This document shows, piece after piece, positions 26,242 through 35,499 of a stretch of DNA of 64,000 nucleotides. A program made the translations under genes and the position numbers. The stretch is taken from assembly GCF_019458025.1 (NCBI RefSeq), contig NZ_JAHZUY010000005.1, positions 1 through 64,000 of the forward strand, read 5' to 3'. Positions within the stretch are counted from its first letter, which is position 1, and each line of letters starts with the position of its first letter. The notes beneath the pieces were generated by a model. That model had not been told where the DNA came from. It did no database searches and saw only the letters and a program-made list of their open reading frames with translations. The stretch is from Caldovatus aquaticus. GTDB taxonomy: Bacteria; Pseudomonadota; Alphaproteobacteria; Acetobacterales; Acetobacteraceae.

Positions 26242-28137
26242 TCACGGTCCGGCGCACTGCCAGGGCTTCGTCCGCCGCGGAGGCCAGGCCAGGGTGCGCA
26301 TGCTGTCTGCAAGGGAGAGATTGGGGTTCCAGAAAGGATCGTTGTCGAGCGCGGGCCCCCAGCGTCGGCGCATGTAGTCCGCCTCGCGGCGGAAGCGCCG
26401 CGCGTTCTCCCCCTCGAGGTCGAGCCCCCGCGAAGCCGATTCCCAATGGCGGAGGACGGCGAACGGCGTCCAGAGGTTGCGGTAGCCGCGCTCGCGGATC
26501 CGCAGGCAGAGGTCCACGTCGTTGAAGGCGACCGGCAGGTTCTCCTCGTCGAGGCCGCCCGCCTCCAGGAACACGCCGCGGCGCACCGCGAGGCAGGCGG
26601 CGGTCACGGCGGAAACGCTGCGGACGAGGGCAAGCTGCCCGAAGGGCCCCGGCGCGTCGCCCGCGGCGCCCACGAAATGGTGGCCCGCGACGCCCGAGGG
26701 CGTTTCGACTCCAAGCAGGAAGACGCCGCCGTGCTGCACACAGCCGTTCGGATAGAGCAGCTTGCAGCCCACCGCGCCGATCTCCGGCCGCACCGCGTGG
26801 GAGACCATCTCGCGCAGCCACCCCGGATCGATGACCTCGGTGTCGTTGTTGAGCAGCAGCAGCACCTCGCCGCGCGCCTCGGCGACGGCGCGGTTGTTCA
26901 GCCGCGCGTAGTTGAATGGCCCCGGCATCGGCAGGACCCGCACGCGCGGGTCGCGCGCCAGCGTGGCGAACAGCGTGTGCGTTGCTGCCTCCTCGCTGCC
27001 GTTGTCGGCGATCAGCACCTCGATCGGGCCGTAGTCGGTCCGGTGCAGCAGGCCTTCGAGACAGCGGCCGAGCAGATCCGCGCGGTCGCGCGTCGGAACG
27101 ATGGCGGACACGAGGGGCGGCGGGTCCGGCAGCGGCCAGACCACACGCAGATACGCCGGAGCGAGCGGCGCCGACGTGACCTCGGCCCGCACGCCGCGCG
27201 CGGCGAGGCGCTCCGCAACCGCGCGGCGCGCGGCGTCCACGCAACGGGCCAAGTTCGCCTCGGAGAAGGAGGCGGGACCGGCGGCCCGGCGCCAGTGGTA
27301 AAGCACAGCCGGGATGTGGCGGACCCGCCTCGCCCCGCAGGCGGCGACGGCGCGCAGAACGAGGTCGTGGTCCTGGCTGCCCTCGAACCCCTCGCGCAGC
27401 CCGCCGATCGCCACCAGGAGGTCGCGCCGTAACACCGACAGATGATTGACGAAGTTCTGCCCAAGCAGCAGATCCGGGTCGAAGTCCGGCTTGAAGTAGG
27501 GACCGTTCCGCCGCCCCCTCGCGTCCACCTTGTCCTCGTCGCTGTAGATCAGCGCGGCGTCGGGGTGGGTGTTGATCGCGACGGCGACCTCGTAGAGCGC
27601 GCGCTCGGCGAGCAGGTCGTCGTGGTCCATCAGCGCCACCCACTCGCCGGTCGCCAGCGCGAGCGCGGTGTTGGTGGCGGCGGGGATGTGGCCGTTGGTC
27701 TCGCGACGGACCCAGCGGATCCGCGGGTCCGCGCGGGCCGCCTCCTCCAGCACGCGGGCGACGTGCGGCGAGGGCGAGGCGTCGTCGGCGACGCAGAGCT
27801 CCCAGTGCGGGTAGAGCTGCGCCCGGACCGAGGCGATCGCCTCGCGCAGGAACCGCTCCGGCGTCTCGAAGGCCGGCATCACCACGGAGATCAGCGGCCG
27901 GTGTGGCAGGCGCGCGACGTGCGCGCGGATCGCCGCGCGGTCGGCGTCCGAGAGCGTGTCGTGCTCGCGGATCCACTGCCGGTAGTCCGCGCCGATGCTG
28001 CGGGGCTGCAGCCAGGGCCAGAGCGGCCGCGCCAGGGGCAGGAGGCGGCGCTTGAGCCAGGGCCGACGGCGGACGAAGCCGCGCGCGGCGTTGACCACGT
28101 ACCCGTGCAGGTCCCGGAGCGCATCGGCCGTTGCCAT
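26242..28137 (-). CDS. Tandem-domain family 2 glycosyltransferase
   Basis: 631 residues with two complete GT-A domains. Domain 1 (about 78-310): LISVVMPAFETPERFLREAI, ELCVADDASPSP, and the metal DxD as ALMDHDDLLAE. Domain 2 (about 345-590): PLVSAIVPTRDRADLLGRCL, VLIADNGS, LLLLNNDTEVI, and a GGLDEENLPVAFNDVDLCLR acceptor loop. A basic N-terminal segment (RRRPWLKRRLLPLARPLWPW) may associate with the membrane. Likely adds two sugars to the surface polysaccharide supplied by the adjacent dTDP-rhamnose operon. Only 11 bp separate it from rfbD. Confidence 0.9.
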   Translation of the reverse strand: MATADALRDLHGYVVNAARGFVRRRPWLKRRLLPLARPLWPWLQPRSIGADYRQWIREHDTLSDADRAAIRAHVARLPHRPLISVVMPAFETPERFLREAIASVRAQLYPHWELCVADDASPSPHVARVLEEAARADPRIRWVRRETNGHIPAATNTALALATGEWVALMDHDDLLAERALYEVAVAINTHPDAALIYSDEDKVDARGRRNGPYFKPDFDPDLLLGQNFVNHLSVLRRDLLVAIGGLREGFEGSQDHDLVLRAVAACGARRVRHIPAVLYHWRRAAGPASFSEANLARCVDAARRAVAERLAARGVRAEVTSAPLAPAYLRVVWPLPDPPPLVSAIVPTRDRADLLGRCLEGLLHRTDYGPIEVLIADNGSEEAATHTLFATLARDPRVRVLPMPGPFNYARLNNRAVAEARGEVLLLLNNDTEVIDPGWLREMVSHAVRPEIGAVGCKLLYPNGCVQHGGVFLLGVETPSGVAGHHFVGAAGDAPGPFGQLALVRSVSAVTAACLAVRRGVFLEAGGLDEENLPVAFNDVDLCLRIRERGYRNLWTPFAVLRHWESASRGLDLEGENARRFRREADYMRRRWGPALDNDPFWNPNLSLADSMRTLAWPPRRTKPWQCAGP

Positions 28138-28148
28138 CGCCCGCGCCC

Positions 28149-29039
28149 TCAGTCCGCGCCGTAGAGCGCGCGCACGACCCGCGCCAGTCCCTCGCGCCAG
28201 TGCGGCAGCCGGACGCCGAAGACGCGCGCGAGCTTCGCGCAGTCCAGCCGGCCGTCCGCGGGCCGTGTCGCCCTGGTCGGGTACTCCACGGTGGCGATCG
28301 GCACCACCCGGGGGCGCGGCCCGCCGAAGGGTGCGGCCGCTTCGAAGATCGCCTCGGCGAAGCCGTGCCAGGTGGTCTCGCCCGCGCCGGCGGCGTGGAA
28401 CACGCCGCGGTATTCGGGGCGCCAGCCGGTCTCGCGCAGGCGCGCGAGCACGGCCGCGATCGCCTCCGCGAGGTCGGGCGCGGCGGTCGGACAGCCGCGC
28501 TGGTCGGCGACCACGCGCAGCTCCGCGCGCCCCGCGCCGGCCGCGAGCATGGTGCGCACGAAATTCCGGCCCAGCGGCGCATGCACCCAGGCGGTGCGCA
28601 GCACGGTCACGCGCTCCGCCCGCGAGAGCGCCGCCCACTCCCCGGCGAGCTTGGTGCGGCCATAGGCGGACAGCGGGTTCGGCGCATCCTCCTCCGTGTA
28701 GGGCGCGCCCTTGCGCCCGTCGAAGACGTAGTCGGTGGAGAGGTGGATCAGCGGCACGCCCGCGCGCGCGCAGAGCGCGGCAAGGCGCGCGGGCCCGAGC
28801 GCGTTGGCGCAGAAGGCCTCCGCTTCCGCCTCCTCGGCGGCGTCCACGGCGGTCCAGGCGGCGCAGTTCACCACCGCCTCCGGCCGCGCCGCGGCGAAGG
28901 CGGCGGCGATGCTCTCCGGTTGCGCCAGCTCGAACTCCGGCTGGCCGACGAGGACCGGCTCGAAGCCGCGCGCCGGCAGCGCCGTCGCGAGCCCGGTGGC
29001 GACCTGGCCGCCGCGGCCGGTGACGAGGATCCGCCGCAT
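28149..29039 (-). CDS. rfbD: dTDP-4-dehydrorhamnose reductase
   Basis: Last step of dTDP-L-rhamnose synthesis (NAD(P)H reduction of the 4-keto sugar). 296 residues, Rossmann loop TGRGGQVATGLA at about 7-18, substrate motif LSTDYVFDGRKGAPYTEEDAPNP, and catalytic YGRTK (Tyr/Lys). Normal family length. Three bases separate it from rfbC upstream, and the glycosyltransferase follows, so the sugar donor and its users share an operon. Confidence 0.95.
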   Translation of the reverse strand: MRRILVTGRGGQVATGLATALPARGFEPVLVGQPEFELAQPESIAAAFAAARPEAVVNCAAWTAVDAAEEAEAEAFCANALGPARLAALCARAGVPLIHLSTDYVFDGRKGAPYTEEDAPNPLSAYGRTKLAGEWAALSRAERVTVLRTAWVHAPLGRNFVRTMLAAGAGRAELRVVADQRGCPTAAPDLAEAIAAVLARLRETGWRPEYRGVFHAAGAGETTWHGFAEAIFEAAAPFGGPRPRVVPIATVEYPTRATRPADGRLDCAKLARVFGVRLPHWREGLARVVRALYGAD

Positions 29040-29042
29040 CGC

Positions 29043-29606
29043 TCAGCCCGGATAGGTGAAGTACCGCGGCAGCTCGGCGAGCCGCGGTGCGGCGCGGTCC
29101 TTCTCCGACAGGATCGCCGCCTCCGCGCTCACCGGCCATGCGATGCCGAGGGCGGGGTCGTTCCACAGCAGGCCCGCATCCGCGGCACGGTCGTAGTAGG
29201 CATCCACCTTGTAGATCACCTCGGTGTCGGGCTCGAGGGTGCAGAAGCCGTGGGCGAAGCCGCGCGGGATCCAGATCTGACGCCAGTTCTCGGCGCTCAG
29301 CACCACCGCGACGTGGCGACCGAAGGTCGGCGAGCCGTGGCGGAGGTCCACCGCGACGTCGAGCACCGCGCCGCGCACCACGCGCACCAGCTTGCCCTGC
29401 GCCGCGGGCGGGATCTGGAAGTGCAGCCCGCGCACCACCCCGACCTGGCGCGAAAGGCTGTGGTTGTCCTGCACGAATTCCACGTCGAGCCCGAATTCCG
29501 CCAGCGCCTGCCGGCTGTACACCTCCGAGAAGAAGCCGCGCGCGTCGGCGTGGCGGCGCGGCTCGATCAGCAGCAGGTCGGGGATGGCGAGGCGCTCGAC
29601 CTTCAC
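29043..29606 (-). CDS. rfbC: dTDP-4-dehydrorhamnose 3,5-epimerase
   Basis: Epimerises C3 and C5 of dTDP-4-keto-6-deoxyglucose. 187-residue cupin. Signature segments: [34 protein letters not shown] (catalytic His), [42 protein letters not shown]. The GTG at 29604-29606 overlaps the rfbA stop (GTGA), giving translational coupling. The longer upstream frame only shadows rfbA. Confidence 0.95.
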   Translation of the reverse strand: MKVERLAIPDLLLIEPRRHADARGFFSEVYSRQALAEFGLDVEFVQDNHSLSRQVGVVRGLHFQIPPAAQGKLVRVVRGAVLDVAVDLRHGSPTFGRHVAVVLSAENWRQIWIPRGFAHGFCTLEPDTEVIYKVDAYYDRAADAGLLWNDPALGIAWPVSAEAAILSEKDRAAPRLAELPRYFTYPG

Positions 29607-30484
29607 GCGTGCCGTCCCTCGGCGAGGTCGAGGAGATAGGCGCCGTAGGCGGTCTTGCCGAGCGCGGCGGCGCGGACGCGCAGCGCGGCGGCGTCTATGA
29701 AGCCCATGCGGAAGGCGATCTCCTCCGGGCAGCCGACCTGCAGCCCCTGCCGCTCCTGCACGGTCTGCACGAACAGCGCCGCCTGCAGCAGCGAGGCCGG
29801 CGTGCCGGCGTCGAGCCAGGCGCAGCCGCGGCCGAGCCGCTCGGCGCGCAACGCGCCGAGCTCCAGGTAGACCCTGTTGAGGTCGGTGATCTCCAGCTCC
29901 CCGCGCGCCGAGGGCTGCAGCGCACACGCGAGCGCGGTGACGCGGCGGTCGTAGAAATAGAGGCCGATCACCGCCCAGTCGGACTTCGGATGGCGCGGCT
30001 TCTCCTCGAGCGAGAGCACGCGCCCGGCGGCGTCGAACTCGGCGACGCCGTAGCGCTCCGGGTCGGCGACGCGGTAGGCGAAGATCGTCGCCTCGCCCGC
30101 CGCGGCGCGCGCCGCAGCGGCGCGCAACTGGTCCGAGAGGCCGTGGCCGTAGATGATGTTGTCGCCGAGCGCCAGCGCGCAGGGCTCGCCCGCGATCCAC
30201 TCTGCGCCGATGTGGAAGGCCTGGGCGATGCCCTCCGGCCGCGGCTGCTCGGCGTAGCTGAGGCGGATGCCGAACTGCGCGCCGTCGCCGAGCAGGCGGC
30301 GGAACTGCGGGAGGTCCTGCGGGGTGGAGATCACCAGGATGTCGCGGATGCCGGCCAGCATCAGCGTTCCCAGCGGGTAATAGACCATCGGCTTGTCGTA
30401 GACCGGCAGGAGCTGCTTGCTCGCGGCGAGCGTCATCGGGTGCAGGCGGGTGCCGGCGCCGCCGGCGAGCAGGATGCCCTTCAT
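29603..30484 (-). CDS. rfbA: Glucose-1-phosphate thymidylyltransferase
   Basis: Activates glucose 1-phosphate with dTTP as the first step toward dTDP-rhamnose. 293 residues with [19 protein letters not shown] (nucleotide loop), [36 protein letters not shown] and [20 protein letters not shown], all diagnostic for RmlA. Its ATG (30484) overlaps the rfbB stop as ATGA, and its stop overlaps rfbC. Confidence 0.96.
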   Translation of the reverse strand: MKGILLAGGAGTRLHPMTLAASKQLLPVYDKPMVYYPLGTLMLAGIRDILVISTPQDLPQFRRLLGDGAQFGIRLSYAEQPRPEGIAQAFHIGAEWIAGEPCALALGDNIIYGHGLSDQLRAAAARAAAGEATIFAYRVADPERYGVAEFDAAGRVLSLEEKPRHPKSDWAVIGLYFYDRRVTALACALQPSARGELEITDLNRVYLELGALRAERLGRGCAWLDAGTPASLLQAALFVQTVQERQGLQVGCPEEIAFRMGFIDAAALRVRAAALGKTAYGAYLLDLAEGRHA

Positions 30485-31542
30485 GCCGCGGTCGTCCCCA
30501 GGCGCTCCCCGGCGTAGCGGCGCTCGCGGATCGGCCGCCACCACGCCTCGTTGTCGAGGTACCAGCGCAGCGTCTCCTCGAGGCCGGTCTCGAAGTCCCG
30601 CCGCGCCTTCCAGCCCAGCGCCCGCTCCGCCGCGGAGGGGTCCATGGCGTAGCGGAAGTCGTGGCCGGGACGGTCCTTCACGAAGGTGATCAGCCGCTCG
30701 CGCGGGCCGGCCGGGTCCGGGCGCAGCCGGTCGAGCGTGGCGCAGATCGCCTTCACCACCTGCAGGTTGGTCCGCTCCTGCCGCGGGCCGAGGCAGTAGG
30801 TCTCGCCCGGGCGGCCGCGCGCGAGCGCCAGCACCAGTGCCTCCGCGTGATCCTCGACATGGATCCAGTCGCGGATGTTGGAGCCGTCGCCATAGACCGG
30901 GAGCGGCTTGCCCTCCAGCGCGTTGAGCGCGACCAGCGGGATCAGCTTCTCCGGGAACTGCCACGGCCCGTAGTTGTTGGTCGTGTTGGTGACGAGGGCG
31001 GGCAGGCCGTAGGTGTGATGCCAGGCCCGCACCAGATGGTCGGACGCCGCCTTCGAGGCCGAGTAGGGGCTGCGCGGGTCGTAGCGCGTGGTCTCGCGGA
31101 AGGGCGGGGCGTCGGCGCTCTCGAGCGAGCCGAACACCTCGTCGGTGGAGACGTGGTGGAAGCGGAACGCCGCCTTCCGCGCCGCGTCCAGCGACAGCCA
31201 GTGCTCCCGCGCCGCCTCGAGCAGGACCAGCGTGCCGACGACGTTGGTGCGGATAAACTCCGCCGGCCCGTCGATCGAGCGGTCCACGTGGCTCTCGGCG
31301 GCGAGGTGCATCACCGCGTCGGGGCGGTGCTGCGCGAACACCGCGCGCATCGCCGCGGCATCGCAGATGTCGGCGCGGACGTGCACGTGGCGCCGGTCGC
31401 GCAGCCAGGGGCCGAGCGCCTCGGGGCTCGCCGCGTAGGTGAGCTTGTCCACGTTGACGACGACGGCATCGGTCGTCGCCAGCAGGTGGCGCACGACGGC
31501 GGAGCCGATGAAACCCATGCCGCCGGTGACCAGGATGACCAA
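30481..31542 (-). CDS. rfbB: dTDP-glucose 4,6-dehydratase
   Basis: Oxidises and dehydrates dTDP-glucose. 353 residues, extended SDR: NAD loop [36 protein letters not shown], catalytic [30 protein letters not shown]. The start is a TTG (31540-31542), because no ATG or GTG lies in frame near the required N-terminus MVILVTGG; GGAGA is nine to ten bases upstream. First gene of the rfbB-A-C-D-GT-rgpF run. Confidence 0.95.
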   Translation of the reverse strand: MVILVTGGMGFIGSAVVRHLLATTDAVVVNVDKLTYAASPEALGPWLRDRRHVHVRADICDAAAMRAVFAQHRPDAVMHLAAESHVDRSIDGPAEFIRTNVVGTLVLLEAAREHWLSLDAARKAAFRFHHVSTDEVFGSLESADAPPFRETTRYDPRSPYSASKAASDHLVRAWHHTYGLPALVTNTTNNYGPWQFPEKLIPLVALNALEGKPLPVYGDGSNIRDWIHVEDHAEALVLALARGRPGETYCLGPRQERTNLQVVKAICATLDRLRPDPAGPRERLITFVKDRPGHDFRYAMDPSAAERALGWKARRDFETGLEETLRWYLDNEAWWRPIRERRYAGERLGTTAA

Positions 31543-31669
31543 CGACGCTGTTCTCCGTTCCCCTGCAACGCCGGTCCTGGCCGGGGAGGCCGGCGCCGGC
31601 CCGCCCCCCGCAACCGTCAGGCGGTCCTAGCCGCCGCCACCGCCCGTCGCAAGCGCCTCGTCCCGCCCC

Positions 31670-32782
31670 TTACCAACCGTTGATCCGTTCCCACACGGCA
31701 ACCACCTCCTCGCCGCCCTCGACCAGGTGGTAGCGGTCGTATGCGGCGGCAGTGAGGCAGGCGTGGTTCGGCGCGATGCGCACCCGCGCCCCGACCGGCA
31801 GCCGCGCGAAGGGCAGCGGCCCGGATTCGCCGCGCACCTCGCCGTGCTCCTGGTGCGTGCGCGCGACGATGGCGTCGCCGAAGCTGCGGCGGCCGAGGCG
31901 GTCGAGCATCAGGCCGAAGCCGTAGTCGCGCGGCGCCGCCTGGGTGCTGCGGTCCTTCGAGAGCGCGAGCGCCCCGGCATCGAGCAGAACGGCGTTGCGC
32001 TCCGGCTTGCGCCCGATCACCGAGGCGAGGACGGTGAGCGCGATGTCCTCGGGCCCGTGGGTGCCGATCTGCATCTGGAACAGGTCGCCGAACATGTACA
32101 CGCCCGCGCGCACCTCGGTCACGCCGGCGAGCGAACGCGCGTGCAGCGCGGTCGGCGTGGAGCCGAGCGAGACGATCTCGACGCGATGCCCCGCCGCGCG
32201 CAGGCGTTCGGCGGCCAGCACCACGCCGGCGCGCTCGGTCTCGGCGATCGCCTCCATCTCGCCGGGCGAGCGGCCGGCGTAGGAGTGCCCGGCATGGGCC
32301 AGCACGCCCGCAAGCCGCGGCCCGAGCCGGGCGGCGATGGCGACCAGCGCCTCCGACTCCGGCGCCACGCCGCCGCGTCCCTCGCCCACATCCACCTCGA
32401 TCAGCGCGCGCACCGGGCCGGGATGGGCGGCGATGGCGGCGGCGGCGTCCGCATCGTCGGTGATGACCTTCACATCCGCCCCGGCGGCGTTCAGCGCCGC
32501 CACCGCGTCGAGTTTCGCCGGCGCGATGCCGACGGCGTAGATCTGGTCGCGCCAGCCCCCGGCCGCGAAGCAGCGCGCCTCGGCGAGCGTCGAGACGGTG
32601 ATCGGGCCGCCCCCCGGCGCGGCCAGGGCGGCGACTTCCCGGCTCTTCGCGGTCTTGAGGTGCGGGCGCAGCGCGACCCCCGGATGACGCGCGATCGCCG
32701 CCGCCATCCGCGCCAGATTGCGCACGAGGATGACGCGGTCGAGGATCAGGGAGGGGGTGGGCAGGTCGTCGAGCGTCGTCAT
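31670..32782 (-). CDS. DSD1-family PLP enzyme (D-threonine aldolase / D-serine dehydratase-like)
   Basis: 370 residues, fold-III PLP protein with alanine-racemase-like barrel. The PLP Lys lies in RPHLKTAKSREVA (near residue 40), where most relatives read HxKTHK. The C-terminal metal site is in RIAPNHACLTAAAYDRYH (His and Cys, near 335). PTPSLILDRVILVRNLARM is the usual start. Such enzymes use divalent metal to cleave or dehydrate D-hydroxyamino acids, and also include beta-hydroxyaspartate aldolase. Its ATG overlaps the M81 gene's stop (ATGA). Last of a three-gene coupled set, suggesting one degradative pathway for an unidentified hydroxy-amino compound. Confidence 0.85.
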   Translation of the reverse strand: MTTLDDLPTPSLILDRVILVRNLARMAAAIARHPGVALRPHLKTAKSREVAALAAPGGGPITVSTLAEARCFAAGGWRDQIYAVGIAPAKLDAVAALNAAGADVKVITDDADAAAAIAAHPGPVRALIEVDVGEGRGGVAPESEALVAIAARLGPRLAGVLAHAGHSYAGRSPGEMEAIAETERAGVVLAAERLRAAGHRVEIVSLGSTPTALHARSLAGVTEVRAGVYMFGDLFQMQIGTHGPEDIALTVLASVIGRKPERNAVLLDAGALALSKDRSTQAAPRDYGFGLMLDRLGRRSFGDAIVARTHQEHGEVRGESGPLPFARLPVGARVRIAPNHACLTAAAYDRYHLVEGGEEVVAVWERINGW

Positions 32783-34320
32783 CGCGGGCTTCCCGTGCGG
32801 GCGGGCGGGGTCCAGGCGGTCTCGGGGTCGAGCGGCAGCACGGGGCGCGGCAGGCGCTTCCAGTCGAAGCGGGTGAGGATCGGGCTGGTCAGGCCGGGGC
32901 AGTCCACCTCGACCACCTGCTCGTGCCGGAAGAACTCGTCGAAGCCGCCGCGGAAATGGCCGCGCGACTTCACCACCACCGCGCGCGCGGCGCCGATGTC
33001 GAGGCCGAGATGCTCGAAGAACACCGGATCGGCGCATTGCGCGCGGCGCGAGACGACGACGACCGTGATGCCGCCGATCTGCAGCGCCGCGGTCGGGCCG
33101 AGGTCAACCGCCGTGTTGGCGTAGATGCCACGCCGCCCCGTCACCTGGCCGTCGGAGAGTGCGCGCACCTCCGCCTCCGCCGCGAAGGGCCGGCTGAACG
33201 GGTCGTCCGCGGCGAGCGTGCCCTGCGGGCGGTTGAACCGCGCCGTGAAGCGCGCGCCGCGGCCGAGGCGGTGCGCCTCCGCGGCGAGCAGCGGGTCGTG
33301 GATGATGCCGACCAGGCAGTCGCGCACGTCCGCCTTGTGGAACGCCTCCAGGATGTACATCGTGTTCCCGCGCGCGCCGCCGCCGGGATTGTCGGCGACA
33401 TCGGCGAAGGCGAGCGGCACCGGGCTTTCCTTCGCCAGTCGCACCGCCTCCGCAAGCGGCGTGAGATGCGCCACGAAACGGTGCCGGCGCTCCCAGGCGG
33501 CGAGGGCCAGCTCGTCCGCCAGTGCCTCCGCCGCCTCCGCCTCGGTCGCGGTGACGATGATCGCCATGCCGTTGAAGGGGGTGTCGCCATAGGCGAAGCC
33601 GCCCATGACCGAGACGTTGAGGATGCGCGGATCGCCCGCCTGCCGCTCCTGGCCGAGGTTGATGACCTCGGCGTAGGGTCCCTGCGCGGTCAGCATGCTG
33701 ACCGTCGGCGCCACGATCGGCAGGCGGCGGAAGGCGCGGTGCGTGCGCAGGCCGCGCATCAGGCGGCGCAGGTGCCGCGCGCTCTCGGCGCCGCGCTCGA
33801 ACAGATCGAGATGCGGGTTGGTGCGGTAGCCGACGAAGACGTCGCACAGCGCCACCATCCGCTCGGAGACGTTGGCGTGCAGGTCGTAGCTGCACACCAC
33901 CGGCACCTCCGGCCCGAGGATGTCGCGGATCAGCGCCTGCAGCGTGCCCTCGGGGTCGTCGTCGTCCTCGGTGAGGCCGGCGCCGTGCAGAACGCAGTAG
34001 ACGCCGTCCACCTCCCCGCGCAGCGCCTCCAGGCCGCGGCGCCAGATCGCCATCATCCCGGCGAAGACGGAACCGCGCACCGGGCCGTTCGGCTCGGCCA
34101 TGGCGAGCAGGATCGGGCGCGGCCGCCACGGCCCGGCGGCGTCCATGGCGGCGACGAAGCCCGGCATCTCGGCGAGCATGCGCGGCGCGGCCGCGCGGGC
34201 GTCGGCGAGCATCGCCTCGCCCTCGAACCAGCGGTGCGCGAAGTCCTCGCTCTCCGCCGGCGGGGCGAAGCGGTTGCACTCGATCGAGAAGCCGAGCAGC
34301 GCGACGCGCGGACCGTTCAC
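32779..34320 (-). CDS. M81-family metallopeptidase-like protein (MlrC homologue)
   Basis: 513 residues. It starts VNGPRVALLGFSIECNRFAPP, with SYDLHANVSERMV, GYRTNPHLDLFERG, TVSMLTAQGP, and the conserved DVADNPGGGARGNTMYILEAF; these residues include the Asp/His zinc ligands of the family. MlrC is known from microcystin-degradation clusters, but most homologues, like this one, have no known substrate. The GTG start (34318-34320) overlaps the stop of the upstream gene as GTGA. Its place between two PLP enzymes argues for a role in small amino-compound catabolism rather than toxin hydrolysis. Confidence 0.87.
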   Translation of the reverse strand: MNGPRVALLGFSIECNRFAPPAESEDFAHRWFEGEAMLADARAAAPRMLAEMPGFVAAMDAAGPWRPRPILLAMAEPNGPVRGSVFAGMMAIWRRGLEALRGEVDGVYCVLHGAGLTEDDDDPEGTLQALIRDILGPEVPVVCSYDLHANVSERMVALCDVFVGYRTNPHLDLFERGAESARHLRRLMRGLRTHRAFRRLPIVAPTVSMLTAQGPYAEVINLGQERQAGDPRILNVSVMGGFAYGDTPFNGMAIIVTATEAEAAEALADELALAAWERRHRFVAHLTPLAEAVRLAKESPVPLAFADVADNPGGGARGNTMYILEAFHKADVRDCLVGIIHDPLLAAEAHRLGRGARFTARFNRPQGTLAADDPFSRPFAAEAEVRALSDGQVTGRRGIYANTAVDLGPTAALQIGGITVVVVSRRAQCADPVFFEHLGLDIGAARAVVVKSRGHFRGGFDEFFRHEQVVEVDCPGLTSPILTRFDWKRLPRPVLPLDPETAWTPPARTGSPR

Positions 34321-35444
34321 AGCGACACCCCCATCAGCTCGGCGATGCGCGGCGTGGCCTTGAGGCCCGAGCCCGTCAGCACCACCACCGTCGTCTCCTC
34401 GGCGCGGATCGTCCCGCTCGCCAGCAGCTTCGCGAACGCCGCCGCGGCCTGCGCCGAGGTCGGCTCGACATAGACGCCGCCGCGCGCCAGGTCGAGCGTC
34501 GCCGCGCCGATCTCCGCCTCGCCCAGCATCACCGCGCCGCCGCCGGTCTCGCGCAGCACCTGGAGCACCTCCGGCAGCCGGATCGGGCGGGCGATCGCCG
34601 TCCCCTCGGCGATCGTCGGCGCCGGCGCCGCCGCCGGCGCCCCGAGGAACGCGCGCGCGATCGGCGCGCAATTCTCCGGCTGCGCGGCGAAGATGCGCGG
34701 CGGACGGGCGATCTCGCCGGCGCGGCGCAGCTCCTCGAAGCCGATGCCGCAGCCGAGCACGTTCGAGCCCGCGCCGCAGGGGACGATCACGTTGTCCGGC
34801 GCACGGAAGCCGAGGTCCTCCCACAGCTCGTAGGCCAGCGTCTTGGTGCCGTGCAGGAAGAACGGATGCCAGTTGTGGCTGGCGTAGAAGATGCGCTCCG
34901 CCTGGCGCAGCGCCTCCTCCGCGCAGTCCTGGCGGCTGCCGGAGACCAGCTCGATCGCGGCGCCGCTCGCGCGCGCCTGCACGGTCTTGGCCGGGGAGGT
35001 GCCGGCCGGCACCAGGATCTTCGCCCGCATCCCCCCGGCCGCCGCGTAGGCCGCGACGGCGGCGCCCCCGTTGCCGGAGGAATCCTCCAGCACCTCCCTC
35101 ACCCCCTGCGCGCGCAGCAGCGAGAGCATCACGCTGGCGCCGCGGTCCTTGAAGCTGCCGGTCGGCATGAACCACTCGCACTTCAGCAGCGCGGTGGCGC
35201 CGGCGATGCGGCGGGGGACCAGCGGCGTGCAGCCCTCGCCCAGGCTGATCGGGTCCTCCGGCGCGAAGGGCAGCGCCGCGGCGTAGCGCCAGAGCGAGCG
35301 CCGCTCGCGCCGGATCGCGTCGCGCCTCAGGCCGGGCAGCGGCGTCAGCAGCAGCGGCGCCCGGTCGTCGCCGCACCAGCGCGGCGGTTCGAGCGGCCAG
35401 GTGCGGCCGGTGCGGGGATCGAGATAGGCGACAGGCTGGGTCAT
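34317..35444 (-). CDS. Threonine-synthase-like PLP-dependent lyase
   Basis: 375 residues, fold-II PLP enzyme. The cofactor Lys is in MPTGSFKDRGASVMLS (near residue 98). The Asn/Gly loop is SSGNGGAAVAAYAAAGG, and the phosphate loop VPCGAGSNVLG. N-terminal LGEGCTPLVPRR resembles threonine synthase, but the long N-terminal domain of plant and enterobacterial enzymes is missing, and no other threonine genes are near. First gene of the coupled set with M81 and DSD1 genes. Divergent from the M20 peptidase gene, start to start 55 bp. Confidence 0.85.
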   Translation of the reverse strand: MTQPVAYLDPRTGRTWPLEPPRWCGDDRAPLLLTPLPGLRRDAIRRERRSLWRYAAALPFAPEDPISLGEGCTPLVPRRIAGATALLKCEWFMPTGSFKDRGASVMLSLLRAQGVREVLEDSSGNGGAAVAAYAAAGGMRAKILVPAGTSPAKTVQARASGAAIELVSGSRQDCAEEALRQAERIFYASHNWHPFFLHGTKTLAYELWEDLGFRAPDNVIVPCGAGSNVLGCGIGFEELRRAGEIARPPRIFAAQPENCAPIARAFLGAPAAAPAPTIAEGTAIARPIRLPEVLQVLRETGGGAVMLGEAEIGAATLDLARGGVYVEPTSAQAAAAFAKLLASGTIRAEETTVVVLTGSGLKATPRIAELMGVSL

Positions 35445-35499
35445 GGCGCCGGCAAGGTCGCTTGCCGCGCCCGCCCCGGCAAGTCCATGCTTCCCCGCC

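Noticed and set aside
23171-31542. A complete capsule or O-antigen locus
   Set aside because: No Wzx/Wzy, Wzm/Wzt or initiating transferase gene is visible; only rhamnose donor synthesis and a few transferase-type genes.
34317-35444. True threonine synthase (thrC)
   Set aside because: No other threonine genes, catabolic-looking context and shortened N-terminal domain; kept as threonine-synthase-like.
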